DNA of 64,000 nucleotides from Paenibacillus sanguinis 2301083 = DSM 16941 (GTDB lineage: Bacteria; Bacillota; Bacilli; Paenibacillales; Paenibacillaceae): contig NZ_KB895377.1 in the NCBI RefSeq assembly GCF_000374825.1, positions 62,001 through 126,000 on the forward strand. Direction: 5' to 3'. Made by a program: the position numbers and the translations under genes. The notes beneath the pieces were generated by a model. That model ran no database searches and was not told where the DNA came from. It saw only the letters and a program-made list of their open reading frames with translations. Each line of letters begins with the position of its first letter. The stretch's first letter is position 1. Below, in pieces: positions 8,612 through 16,028 of the stretch.

Positions 8612-10156
8612 ATGGCGATACAACTGCCGATTGTATTTGTGGAACGGATGCGGGAGCTGCTGGGGGAGGAGTTTGCGGCCTTTCTTGCCTCTTACGAGGA
8701 GCCGCGTTATGCCGGAATACGCATGAATGCACTTAAGATTGGGGAGGCGGCGTTCCGGGAGTGGATTCCTTATGAGCTAAGACCGATTCCTTGGTGCGAA
8801 ACAGGCTATTACGTAGATGAGGGGATCAAGCCCGGGAAGCATCCTTATTACCATGCCGGACTGTATTATATACAAGAACCTAGTGCCATGGCACCTGTGG
8901 AGCTATTGCAGGTCGCAAGCGGAGATCGGGTGCTGGATTTGTGCGCGGCTCCGGGCGGGAAATCCACGCAAATCGCCGGTAAGCTGCAAGGTACAGGTGT
9001 GCTTGTAACGAATGATGTCCATGCGGAGCGAACGAAAGCGCTGGCCAAAAATATTGAGCTAAGCGGAGTGCGGAATGCGGTTGTGCTAAACGAGTCGCCA
9101 GAGCGGATTGCCAAGTTCTTTCCTCATTTCTTCGATAAAATCCTGATCGATGCCCCATGCTCGGGGGAAGGAATGTTCCGCAAGGATGAGGACATGGCTC
9201 GCTTGTGGGAACCGGATTGGACCTTGAAGTATGCCGGCATGCAGCGAGAAATTCTAAGCTCGGCGGCTGCGATGTTGGCTCCGGGTGGTCGAATTGTCTA
9301 TTCCACTTGTACGTTCGCACCGGAAGAGAACGAGATGATGATTGCTGAGTTCCTGCTGTCTCATCCGGAATTTCAAGTAATCCCTTTGGCCAGAGACAGC
9401 GGCATTGCGCCGGGACGGCCGGATTGGCTGGGCAGACAGGAGAATGGACAAGCCTTCCCGCTTGATGTGGCCAGGCAGACTGCGGGCTGCGGTCGGCTTT
9501 GGCCACATCAGGCAGCAGGGGAGGGACATTTCTTTGCGGTGCTGGAACGGATCGAAGGCAGAGAACGGCTGATCAAGGCTGAAAAGACAATCAACATCAC
9601 GGAAGAGGATGAGGTGCAGACAAGTACGCGAGGGAGAAGAACGCCCCGTCCTGTGCGCCGGTCGCGGCATGCGGCCGGCGCACAGGACGGGAGCGATCGC
9701 CACCAAGTGAATGAACAGGACGTGCTGGAGAGCTGGTACGGGTTTGCCCGGGAGCAGCTTGCGGCATCGCTAACCGGAGAACCTTTATTATATGGTGGAA
9801 ATGTGTATTTGTCCCCACTGACCAAGGAGCGCCTTAATGGGCTTAAGGTCGTCAGACCTGGCTGGTATGTCGGTACGGCCAAAAGCGGTCGCTTTATTCC
9901 GGGTCATCCGCTGGCTACAGCACTACGTATAGAAGAAGCCGTGCGGGTACTCAATCTATCGGGAGAGGCCGACGAGGCTGTGCGTTACTTGAAGGGGGAG
10001 ACACTCGCGGTGGAGGCGGAACGAATTCAATGCCGCGAAGGAGTTGGCTTGAAGGGCTATACCTTGGTTGCAGTGGACGGATACGCACTGGGTTGGAGTA
10101 AATGGCAGGACGGGTTGTTGAAGAATGAATATCCTGCCGGGTGGAGGTGGACGTAA
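8612..10156 (+). CDS. RsmF-type 16S rRNA (cytosine-5) methyltransferase, copy 1
   Basis: A SAM-dependent RNA m5C methyltransferase of the RsmB/RsmF/NOP2 family. SAM motif I is DLCAAPGGKSTQIA; the two catalytic cysteines lie in DAPCSGEGMF (Cys183) and YSTCTF (Cys233). The C-terminal 140 residues resemble the PUA-like RNA-binding end of RsmF. A ribosome site is hard to see; the ATG at 8612 is chosen because it aligns with the start of the second copy at 14377-15846, while 8597 is possible. The linker between the two parts (bases 9645-9691) contains a long GC-rich palindrome coding for basic low-complexity sequence. It is followed two bases later by a pseudouridine synthase gene, so an rRNA/tRNA-modification operon is likely. 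Confidence 0.88.
   Translation: MAIQLPIVFVERMRELLGEEFAAFLASYEEPRYAGIRMNALKIGEAAFREWIPYELRPIPWCETGYYVDEGIKPGKHPYYHAGLYYIQEPSAMAPVELLQVASGDRVLDLCAAPGGKSTQIAGKLQGTGVLVTNDVHAERTKALAKNIELSGVRNAVVLNESPERIAKFFPHFFDKILIDAPCSGEGMFRKDEDMARLWEPDWTLKYAGMQREILSSAAAMLAPGGRIVYSTCTFAPEENEMMIAEFLLSHPEFQVIPLARDSGIAPGRPDWLGRQENGQAFPLDVARQTAGCGRLWPHQAAGEGHFFAVLERIEGRERLIKAEKTINITEEDEVQTSTRGRRTPRPVRRSRHAAGAQDGSDRHQVNEQDVLESWYGFAREQLAASLTGEPLLYGGNVYLSPLTKERLNGLKVVRPGWYVGTAKSGRFIPGHPLATALRIEEAVRVLNLSGEADEAVRYLKGETLAVEAERIQCREGVGLKGYTLVAVDGYALGWSKWQDGLLKNEYPAGWRWT
9645..9691. repeat. Long GC-rich palindrome inside a coding linker
   Basis: CCCGTCCTGTGCGCCGG (9645-9661) is followed, after 13 bases, by its exact reverse complement (9675-9691); pairing continues inward with two wobbles, so almost the whole 47 bases fold into one hairpin. 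It stays in frame and encodes Arg/Pro-rich linker sequence. Confidence 0.8.
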
Positions 10157-10158
10157 GC

Positions 10159-10968
10159 ATGAGCGGCGGCAAGAAAACGCAACGATTGGATAAGATTTTG
10201 GCCCATCTTGGTTATGGTACCAGGTCGGAGCTAAAGAAGCTGATCAAGCAAGGCAGGGTCACATGTGGAGGCAAGGTAGTTAAGGATAGCGGACTGCAAT
10301 GCGACCCCCATGCGGATGTGATCGAATTGGATGGGGAACGGATTTTCTACCGTGAATTTGTTTATCTGATGCTGCACAAGCCGCCGGGAGTCATTTCGGC
10401 TACTGAGGATACTCGGGAGCGCACGGTGGTGGACTTGTTGCCGGTGGACTTTCAGGTGTTCTCCCCGTTTCCCGTCGGGCGGCTTGATAAGGACACCGAG
10501 GGATTGCTGCTGTTAACGAATGACGGGCAGTTGGCTCATGAATTGTTATCTCCCCGCAAGCATGTGCCCAAAACGTATGAGGCTCATGTGCTAGGACATG
10601 TTGGAGATTCGGAGGCAATCCGGTTTCGGCAAGGTGTTACACTGGACGATGGTTATACCACCTTGCCTGCTGAATTGGACGTATTGGAGCATAACACAGC
10701 GGGGGATGGTGTGCGGAGTTCGCGAATCCGGCTTACGATTTCAGAAGGGAAATTCCATCAGGTTAAGCGAATGTTCGAGGCGGTAGGCTCACAGGTTACC
10801 TATCTGAAGCGCTTGTCGATGGGACCGCTTGTGCTGGACGAGGCTTTGCCTCTGGGAGACTTTCGCGAATTGACCGCAGAGGAACTGGAGGCGCTGGGTA
10901 CTTACAGAAGTGTTGCCAAAAGGCAGCCACTAACGAAGGATACCCTTGCGGGAAACCGAGGGCTTTGA
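10159..10968 (+). CDS. RsuA-family rRNA pseudouridine synthase
   Basis: The enzyme turns a uridine of rRNA into pseudouridine. An S4 RNA-binding domain (about residues 5-60, RLDKILAHLGYGTRSELKKLIKQGRV) is followed by the RsuA/RluB-type catalytic core with the Asp-containing motif GRLDKDTEGLLLLTNDG and KTYEAHV. The C-terminal motif KFHQVKRMFEAVG is typical of RsuA. The ATG at 10159 is used because GGAGGT lies 10 bases upstream at 10143-10148; the in-frame GTG at 10141 contains that site. It directly follows the rRNA methyltransferase, with which it is probably co-transcribed. The target nucleotide cannot be told from sequence (16S U516 is the RsuA target). Confidence 0.9.
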   Translation: MSGGKKTQRLDKILAHLGYGTRSELKKLIKQGRVTCGGKVVKDSGLQCDPHADVIELDGERIFYREFVYLMLHKPPGVISATEDTRERTVVDLLPVDFQVFSPFPVGRLDKDTEGLLLLTNDGQLAHELLSPRKHVPKTYEAHVLGHVGDSEAIRFRQGVTLDDGYTTLPAELDVLEHNTAGDGVRSSRIRLTISEGKFHQVKRMFEAVGSQVTYLKRLSMGPLVLDEALPLGDFRELTAEELEALGTYRSVAKRQPLTKDTLAGNRGL

Positions 10969-11031
10969 TAGGGTTGTAGTAAGAATAGAGATATATAAGA
11001 TCAACCAAATACACCTAAGGAGACTGTGGAG

Positions 11032-11847
11032 ATGAAATACAAGCTGATCGCTTTGGATGTAGACGGAACGCTGATTAACGATGCTCATGAGTTATCGCCG
11101 GGTACAGTGGAGACCATACGGGCCATCGCTGCCCAAGGTACGGAGTTTGTTCTGTGCACCGGACGGGCTCCGGGAAGCTCGATTCCCTATATGGAGCAAT
11201 TGGAGCTGGACGGTTATGTCATTACGCATAATGGAGCGGCTACGGTAGATGTAAGGACCCGGGAGATCATCCATCAATTTGCTATGAATCCATTTGGACT
11301 GGAGCCTTATATGGATTATTGCCGCAAAAACAATGTACATTTTGATATCAATACGACCTTTGGCTTATTCGTTGAGAATTTGGCGGGGTTAAGTCAGGAA
11401 GCGCGGGATTTGTATCGTCAATTTATGGTCAATGCGCCGCAGGAACTGCCTCTTTGGGAGCAATTTACGGACCCTATCGTTAAATTTACGATTGCGGGAA
11501 GCATGGAGGAACTGGACCATGTATATTCGGAGTGGAGTCAGTGGACTCAGGAATTCAATATGCTGCGCAGCGGAGATTTCTTCATTGATCTGATGCATAA
11601 GGAGGCCTCCAAGGGAGCGGCGTTGCAGAAGTTAGCCGAGAAGCGGGGCATCCCTGCCGAGCAAGTGATGGCTATCGGGAATTACTATAATGATTTGACG
11701 ATGCTCACCTATGCCGGATTAGGGGTTGCTATGGACAACTCTCCGCTGGATGTGAAGGCAGCGGCCGATGTGATTACAGCTTCCAATAATGAGGAAGGCG
11801 TAAAGCTGGCATTGCAGAAGTATTGTCTGGAGAGCTGTCCGCAATAA
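11032..11847 (+). CDS. Cof-type HAD-IIB phosphatase
   Basis: A haloacid dehalogenase-like hydrolase of the Cof/YidA group, which removes phosphate from sugar phosphates or nucleotides. Motif I is ALDVDGTL (nucleophile Asp8), motif II CTGRAP, motif III Lys near residue 198 (HKEASKG) and motif IV GNYYNDLTML; the usual first Asp of motif IV is Asn here while the metal-binding ND is kept. The cap domain lies between residues about 85 and 185. The start is the ATG at 11032, nine bases after TAAGGAG. It is followed by the bidirectional terminator at 11955-12000. Substrate unknown. Confidence 0.88.
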   Translation: MKYKLIALDVDGTLINDAHELSPGTVETIRAIAAQGTEFVLCTGRAPGSSIPYMEQLELDGYVITHNGAATVDVRTREIIHQFAMNPFGLEPYMDYCRKNNVHFDINTTFGLFVENLAGLSQEARDLYRQFMVNAPQELPLWEQFTDPIVKFTIAGSMEELDHVYSEWSQWTQEFNMLRSGDFFIDLMHKEASKGAALQKLAEKRGIPAEQVMAIGNYYNDLTMLTYAGLGVAMDNSPLDVKAAADVITASNNEEGVKLALQKYCLESCPQ

Positions 11848-11954
11848 CAGACCAATATTTCTAAGTGGCTGTACACCGTGGAGTTTGGCCGGCACGCAAT
11901 GAGCATGTTTTTAGCCAAACGGCAAATTTATCGGGGAACAAGTTGATCCCTACG

Positions 11955-12000
11955 AAGGAAAAAGCTCCTGTGCGGAGTAAGGCGCAGGAGCTTTTTCCTT
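11955..12000. terminator. Bidirectional terminator
   Basis: A 19-bp stem (AAGGAAAAAGCTCCTGTGC at 11955-11973 with its complement at 11982-12000, one G-U pair) has A-rich and T-rich flanks, so it can stop transcription both from the HAD gene on the plus strand and from the MFS gene on the minus strand. The MFS stop codon lies within its edge. Confidence 0.88.
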
Positions 12001-13237
12001 ATTCTGTCGAAACTTTGCGATTATGGCGATACCAGATCAAGTACAAGCTTAATCCAAGCACGGTGACCAGTAGTCCTGCGGCAAAGCCTAAGCTTCTTGG
12101 CGACATGACTTCCAGCAGTAAGCCGCCAAAAAACATCGTGGCGCCCATAACTGCATTTTCGAGGGTAGCAAGTCCACCGAAGAACCGTCCCTGCCAGGCG
12201 GCCGGTATCAACTGCATCAGAACCGTTTCATTGCAGGCATTGCCTATACTGATAATGATAGCGGACAAGCTGAGTAGCAGCATCAACAGAAGGAATGAAG
12301 GGGTCTGGCTAATGATCGTTTGAATGATTCCTTCAAGCACCATAGCTGCAATTGCGGCCGTTCGCATATGTCCGGACATTTTGCCGGCGAGAGAGGAACC
12401 TGTTAGCATCCCCGCTCCCAGCGCTCCATAAAGCAGCCCAATACCGATGTCGCCCATTTTGAACACTTCGGAGGCATATACACTGATCAGTATATTAAAG
12501 ATGCCGCTGCCGATCGGCCAAAGGGCAAAGGCGACAAGCATAATTCGCAGGAAGAAGGATTCAGACAAAAATCGCTTGCAATCGTTCCACCTTTCGGAGC
12601 GCGAAAGAGCCGAAGCTGCAGCGGGACTGACAATTGTGTCGGGTGGAGTTGCAGCGGATAGGCCCGTATTTTTCAGGCGAATCAGCAGCAGACCGGATAT
12701 AAGAAATGACAAGGAATTGAGCACGAAGGCTGCGTCACTGCCAATTGTCGCTGCAACGATTCCTCCCGTTACAGATCCGCAGATTAGTACCAAGCCGATC
12801 ATAGCTTGTTCAAGGCTATTAACTGCCAGCAGATTGTCTCGGTGTACTAGCCGGGGAATGAGTGACATACGAGCAGGGGCGTATAGTGCTTCTCCGGCGG
12901 ATAGTGCAAACGAGCTTACATAGATGATCCAAACGTCGTCGGGTTCATGAACCAGCAGCGGGATTAAGGCGAACATACAGCGAATCAAGTCGGTAAATAT
13001 CATGACCGTTTTCTTGGGAAATCGGTCAGCGAGCAGACCGCCGAAGGGCCCGAAGATCAGGTAGGGAAATAGCCGTACAGCAAAGTTGATGCCGATAGCA
13101 AGGCCTGACCCTGTCAAGGACAGCAGCAAGCCGAGTACAGCTACCTGACTGAATCGGTCGCCGATGCCGTTGATAAGACCAGCTAACAATAGTCTGCAGT
13201 ACGGTTTTTCTTGCCGTAATATTCGCAGGGAAGACAT
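11999..13237 (-). CDS. MFS exporter (MefA/EntS-like)
   Basis: A 412-residue major facilitator with about 12 predicted membrane helices. The motif between helices 2 and 3, FGGLLADRFPKKTVMIFTDLIRC, is the conserved GxLADRxxRK loop of this superfamily, and the overall look (ILRQEKPYCRLLLAGLINGIGDRFSQVAV start) is that of the MFS_3 / macrolide-efflux and enterobactin-exporter group. A drug or small metabolite is the likely substrate. The ATG at 13237 follows AAAGGAG. The upstream ArsR-type gene shares a repeated operator with this promoter, which strongly suggests it is the dedicated regulator. Confidence 0.87.
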   Translation of the reverse strand: MSSLRILRQEKPYCRLLLAGLINGIGDRFSQVAVLGLLLSLTGSGLAIGINFAVRLFPYLIFGPFGGLLADRFPKKTVMIFTDLIRCMFALIPLLVHEPDDVWIIYVSSFALSAGEALYAPARMSLIPRLVHRDNLLAVNSLEQAMIGLVLICGSVTGGIVAATIGSDAAFVLNSLSFLISGLLLIRLKNTGLSAATPPDTIVSPAAASALSRSERWNDCKRFLSESFFLRIMLVAFALWPIGSGIFNILISVYASEVFKMGDIGIGLLYGALGAGMLTGSSLAGKMSGHMRTAAIAAMVLEGIIQTIISQTPSFLLLMLLLSLSAIIISIGNACNETVLMQLIPAAWQGRFFGGLATLENAVMGATMFFGGLLLEVMSPRSLGFAAGLLVTVLGLSLYLIWYRHNRKVSTE

Positions 13238-13272
13238 GTGAACATACTCCTTTTTATAAATATTTTATATCT

Positions 13273-13296
13273 ATCTAATTTAATGTATATCTAATT
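13273..13296. promoter_or_regulatory. Candidate operator pair in the MFS promoter
   Basis: The octamer ATCTAATT occurs at 13273-13280 and again at 13289-13296, exactly 16 bases apart, in the AT-rich promoter of the MFS gene. The same octamer in the other orientation and with the same 16-base spacing lies in the promoter of the ArsR-type gene (13969-13992). Confidence 0.6.
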
Positions 13297-13302
13297 ACTT
13301 GG

Positions 13303-13342
13303 CCAAAAAATGGACAATGGGCAGAACGCATTCCCATTGTCC
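13303..13342 (-). terminator. Rho-independent terminator after the ArsR-type gene
   Basis: GGACAATGGG (13312-13321) pairs with CCCATTGTCC (13333-13342); on the minus strand the hairpin is followed by a run of six T residues (A at 13305-13310). It separates the regulator from the MFS gene, which therefore needs its own promoter. Confidence 0.82.
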
Positions 13343-13363
13343 GGCTTGCCAAAGAGAGGCAGA

Positions 13364-13948
13364 TCAAGATAGACCTTTATCCCACATTTCCGGAGGATTC
13401 AGTTCATAAATGTTGTTTTCGCGATACATGAAATGATTCATAATCAGCTCGCGACGAAGCGTTGCAAAATCTTCATGGTAATGCAAAAGGTAGGCATTAA
13501 GCTCCTTTTCCAGATATTTGCGATGTGGCTCCAATCCCTTGACCAGATGCTCAAGCACGACCAGCTTCTTCTTCCTCTGAGCGGGCAGATGCTTTAACGC
13601 GCCATCTTTGTTGAAGAAGTTATTCAACACGGCTCCCTTCCATGAAGCCTCCGTATTTTTATCTTCGGCTGCCGGGAGCACCTTGCCGACGTTCAGAATT
13701 GCCTGGGCCTGCAGGGAGAGGCTTTTTTCGTTCAAATAGAAATAGATGGTGTTCTTGTCGCGCCGTTCATAGATTAAATCAGCTTCACGGAGCTTTGTCA
13801 TATGGTGGGTAATCGTCGGAGGTGTTACTCCAAGCTTGCCAGCCAGCGCCTGCCCGTGAAGCGGGCCTTTCTGGAGAAGTGCAATGATCCGAATACGAGT
13901 TATATCCCCTAGCGATTTGTGAAATTTCACTAACAGGTCTAATTGCAT
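13364..13948 (-). CDS. ArsR-type regulator with DUF2087 domain
   Basis: A 194-residue DNA-binding protein. Residues about 5-85 are a winged helix of the ArsR/HTH_20 type (LGDITRIRIIALLQKGPLHGQALAGKLGVTPPTITHHMTKLREADLI). The C-terminal part, from FFNKDGALKHLPAQRKKKLVVLEHL to the RRELIMNHFMYRENNIYELNP tail, is a DUF2087 domain, often found attached to such helix-turn-helix modules. The ligand is unknown. The ATG at 13948 is favoured over 13954 because AGGG lies six bases upstream of it. Repeated octamers in its own and the MFS promoter suggest autoregulation and control of the exporter. Confidence 0.87.
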   Translation of the reverse strand: MQLDLLVKFHKSLGDITRIRIIALLQKGPLHGQALAGKLGVTPPTITHHMTKLREADLIYERRDKNTIYFYLNEKSLSLQAQAILNVGKVLPAAEDKNTEASWKGAVLNNFFNKDGALKHLPAQRKKKLVVLEHLVKGLEPHRKYLEKELNAYLLHYHEDFATLRRELIMNHFMYRENNIYELNPPEMWDKGLS

Positions 13949-13968
13949 CAACATCCCTCACTCAAATT

Positions 13969-13992
13969 AATTAGATACTCATTTAATTAGAT
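13969..13992. promoter_or_regulatory. Candidate operator pair in the ArsR-type gene promoter
   Basis: AATTAGAT occurs at 13969-13976 and 13985-13992, 16 bases apart and just upstream of the regulator's ribosome site. It is the reverse complement of the pair at 13273-13296, with identical spacing. Confidence 0.6.
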
Positions 13993-14099
13993 GAGTGCAT
14001 TATTTCATGGAATTGCCCTTATTGTCAATAGGGGCAGATTATTATTTTTGATTTCAGTTTCCACTGGGGGCTTCAACTTAGGAGAGATCGTGCTGAGGA

Positions 14100-14140
14100 C
14101 AAAAAAATGAGCGGAAGAATCCCGAAGGATTCTAACCGCT
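14100..14140 (-). terminator. Rho-independent terminator of the YjcZ-type gene
   Basis: On the minus strand an imperfect hairpin pairs AGAATCC with GGATTCT, flanked by GCGG/CCGC pairs (14111-14139), followed by seven T residues (A at 14100-14107). Confidence 0.78.
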
Positions 14141-14155
14141 TTCGAAGGCAATTCT

Positions 14156-14251
14156 TTAGAGTACAAAAGCGCGGGAAATGATTACGAGCAAGATGAACAG
14201 CACCAGAATGGCTCCTGTTGAAGTGAAGCCGCCTCCATAGATTTCACCCAT
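14156..14251 (-). CDS. YjcZ-family sporulation miniprotein
   Basis: A 31-residue protein that begins MGEIYGGGF and continues as one hydrophobic helix (AILVLFILLVIISRAFVL). The Gly/Tyr-rich head followed by LVLFILLVII is the signature of the YjcZ/SscA family of small spore-associated membrane proteins in Bacillales. A strong GGGAGG ribosome site lies about nine bases ahead of the ATG at 14251, and a terminator follows. It supports the view that the host makes spores. Expected expression is late sporulation under a mother-cell sigma factor, but I do not see a clear promoter. Confidence 0.82.
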   Translation of the reverse strand: MGEIYGGGFTSTGAILVLFILLVIISRAFVL

Positions 14252-14376
14252 TGTTAATCCTCCCTTACAGCAGTATAGGGTTCCCGTATTTCACGAGATA
14301 CCGCATTGTATGTCGCCCGGCCGACCTTGGTCCGGGCTTTTGGCGGTTGGAGATAGAAACGGGCGGGACAAGTGTC

Positions 14377-15846
14377 TCATAGCTTGGCCCAGCTTGAGGC
14401 GCCGGTGAGACGAAGTCCCTTGGGCAGATGGTTCTTGAGCTGACCGCCGCTGGCTTTGCCCCAGCCAAGCGGGTAGGAGTTATCGCCGCAGGCGATGGCC
14501 ACAAGGTGCCAGCCCCGCAGGTCCGGCGGGACCTCCAGGGTTTCGCCGTGCAGAAAGGAGGTAACGGCGGGGGAGCCTTCATCCAGCGTCCACAGGCGCG
14601 GGGCGGCTTCCTGAGCGCTCAGCGCCATCGCCAGCGCGTGAGCGGGCTGAAACCGGCCCTTGCGAACGTCGCCGAGATGAAGTCCGGCGCGGGGGAGCTT
14701 CAGGCCGATGAGGTGCTCTGGCGACAGCGACAGGCTGACGCTTGCCGGCAGCAGGTAGAGCGCTTCGCCGAACAAGAGCGGGGTGCCGCTGGCCGTTTGC
14801 TCGGACTGGAAGGCGGGAAGCTCCTCCGCAGCCCAGGCATGGAAGGACTCCCAGGCTGCAGCAGTGTTCCGGCCCGCCGGGCCGTCCTCACGGATCTGGC
14901 GAGGACGTCGCCCCTTGCTGCGCCCTTGAGTGCGTTTACCCTCCTGTGCAGAACCATGGCTATCCGCTGCTTTCTGTTCATCAGCGGTGCGGGTACGCTC
15001 GAGCAAGGCGACGTAGTGTCCTTCGCCTTGTTCCAGATGCGGCCATACGCGCTTCTCCGCCAGCAGGCGCAGGCAAGAATGCTCCGCCAGCAGCCGGGCA
15101 ATCGTCTCCTCGTTCTCGCGGCGGTTGAAGGTGCAGGTCGAATAGGCCAGACGTCCTCCCGGCTTCAGCATCGCTACTGCGTCCTGCAAAATATCCCACT
15201 GACGAGCGGCGCACAATTCCACCGATGCTGGCGACCACTCGGCAATGGCCTCTGGATCTTTGCGGAACATGCCTTCCCCCGAGCAAGGGGCGTCCAGCAT
15301 GATCCGGTCAAAGGCCAGCGGGAACCGTGCCGATAAGGCCTGCGGTGCTGCCTGGGTGACAATCGTATTGCGGATACCCAGGCGCTCCACGTTCTCCGCC
15401 AGAATTTTGGCCCGCTGCGGATGAATTTCATTGCTGATCAGCAGGCCCTGTCCGGCCAGCTTGGCGGCAATCTGGGTTGTTTTCCCCCCGGGGGCAGCGG
15501 CCAGATCAAGCACGGTATCGCCTGGCCGGGGGTCCAGCAGCTCTACGGCCGACATGGCGGAGGGCTCCTGTATATAGTACAGTCCGGCGGCATGATAGGG
15601 ATGCCGTCCAGGTCTTGTCATCTCTTCATAGTAATATCCGTCAGAGCACCAGGGCACCTCGTGCAAGTCAAATAGCTCGGTAAGCTTGCGTGCTGCCTTG
15701 GACTCCGGAGCCACCTTCAATGTATTTAACCGCAGTCCATAAGTGCGGGAATCGTTATAGCTATCGAGAAAAGCCTTCGCGGACGCTGGACCAAGCATGG
15801 ACTGCACAGCTTCCTTGAAGGCCTCCGGGAGTGGGGGATGAATCAT
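14377..15846 (-). CDS. RsmF-type rRNA (cytosine-5) methyltransferase, copy 2
   Basis: A 489-residue paralogue of the methyltransferase at 8612-10156. It has the same order of parts: N-terminal RNA-binding region (about 1-95), SAM motif DLAAAPGGKTTQIA, catalytic DAPCSGEGMF (Cys188) and YSTCTF (Cys238), then a low-complexity linker and a PUA-like C-terminus ending in a GWGKASGGQLKNHLPKGLR segment that matches copy 1 (GWSKWQDGLLKNEYPAGWR). The gene is clearly richer in GC than copy 1. GGAAGGAG lies 12 bases ahead of the ATG. The two copies probably modify different nucleotides. It stands alone on the minus strand. Confidence 0.87.
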   Translation of the reverse strand: MIHPPLPEAFKEAVQSMLGPASAKAFLDSYNDSRTYGLRLNTLKVAPESKAARKLTELFDLHEVPWCSDGYYYEEMTRPGRHPYHAAGLYYIQEPSAMSAVELLDPRPGDTVLDLAAAPGGKTTQIAAKLAGQGLLISNEIHPQRAKILAENVERLGIRNTIVTQAAPQALSARFPLAFDRIMLDAPCSGEGMFRKDPEAIAEWSPASVELCAARQWDILQDAVAMLKPGGRLAYSTCTFNRRENEETIARLLAEHSCLRLLAEKRVWPHLEQGEGHYVALLERTRTADEQKAADSHGSAQEGKRTQGRSKGRRPRQIREDGPAGRNTAAAWESFHAWAAEELPAFQSEQTASGTPLLFGEALYLLPASVSLSLSPEHLIGLKLPRAGLHLGDVRKGRFQPAHALAMALSAQEAAPRLWTLDEGSPAVTSFLHGETLEVPPDLRGWHLVAIACGDNSYPLGWGKASGGQLKNHLPKGLRLTGASSWAKL

Positions 15847-16028
15847 GATTAATCAGAGCTCCTTCCAAAATAAGACGGCTACAAAAATCTACTCCAGCAG
15901 TGTACCATAATGCTTTTTATTCTCAAAAGGGGAATGGATGTTCCACCCTGGCTATGGCATAATGGAAAAAGAAGCAAATGTTGCGTATAATCTGGTTCAA
16001 TTAGAACGACAAGCAAAGGAGAACCTCT

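Noticed and set aside
14428-15336. 302-codon open frame opposite RsmF copy 2
   Set aside because: It is a shadow in GC-rich DNA; the minus-strand frame has full catalytic motifs.
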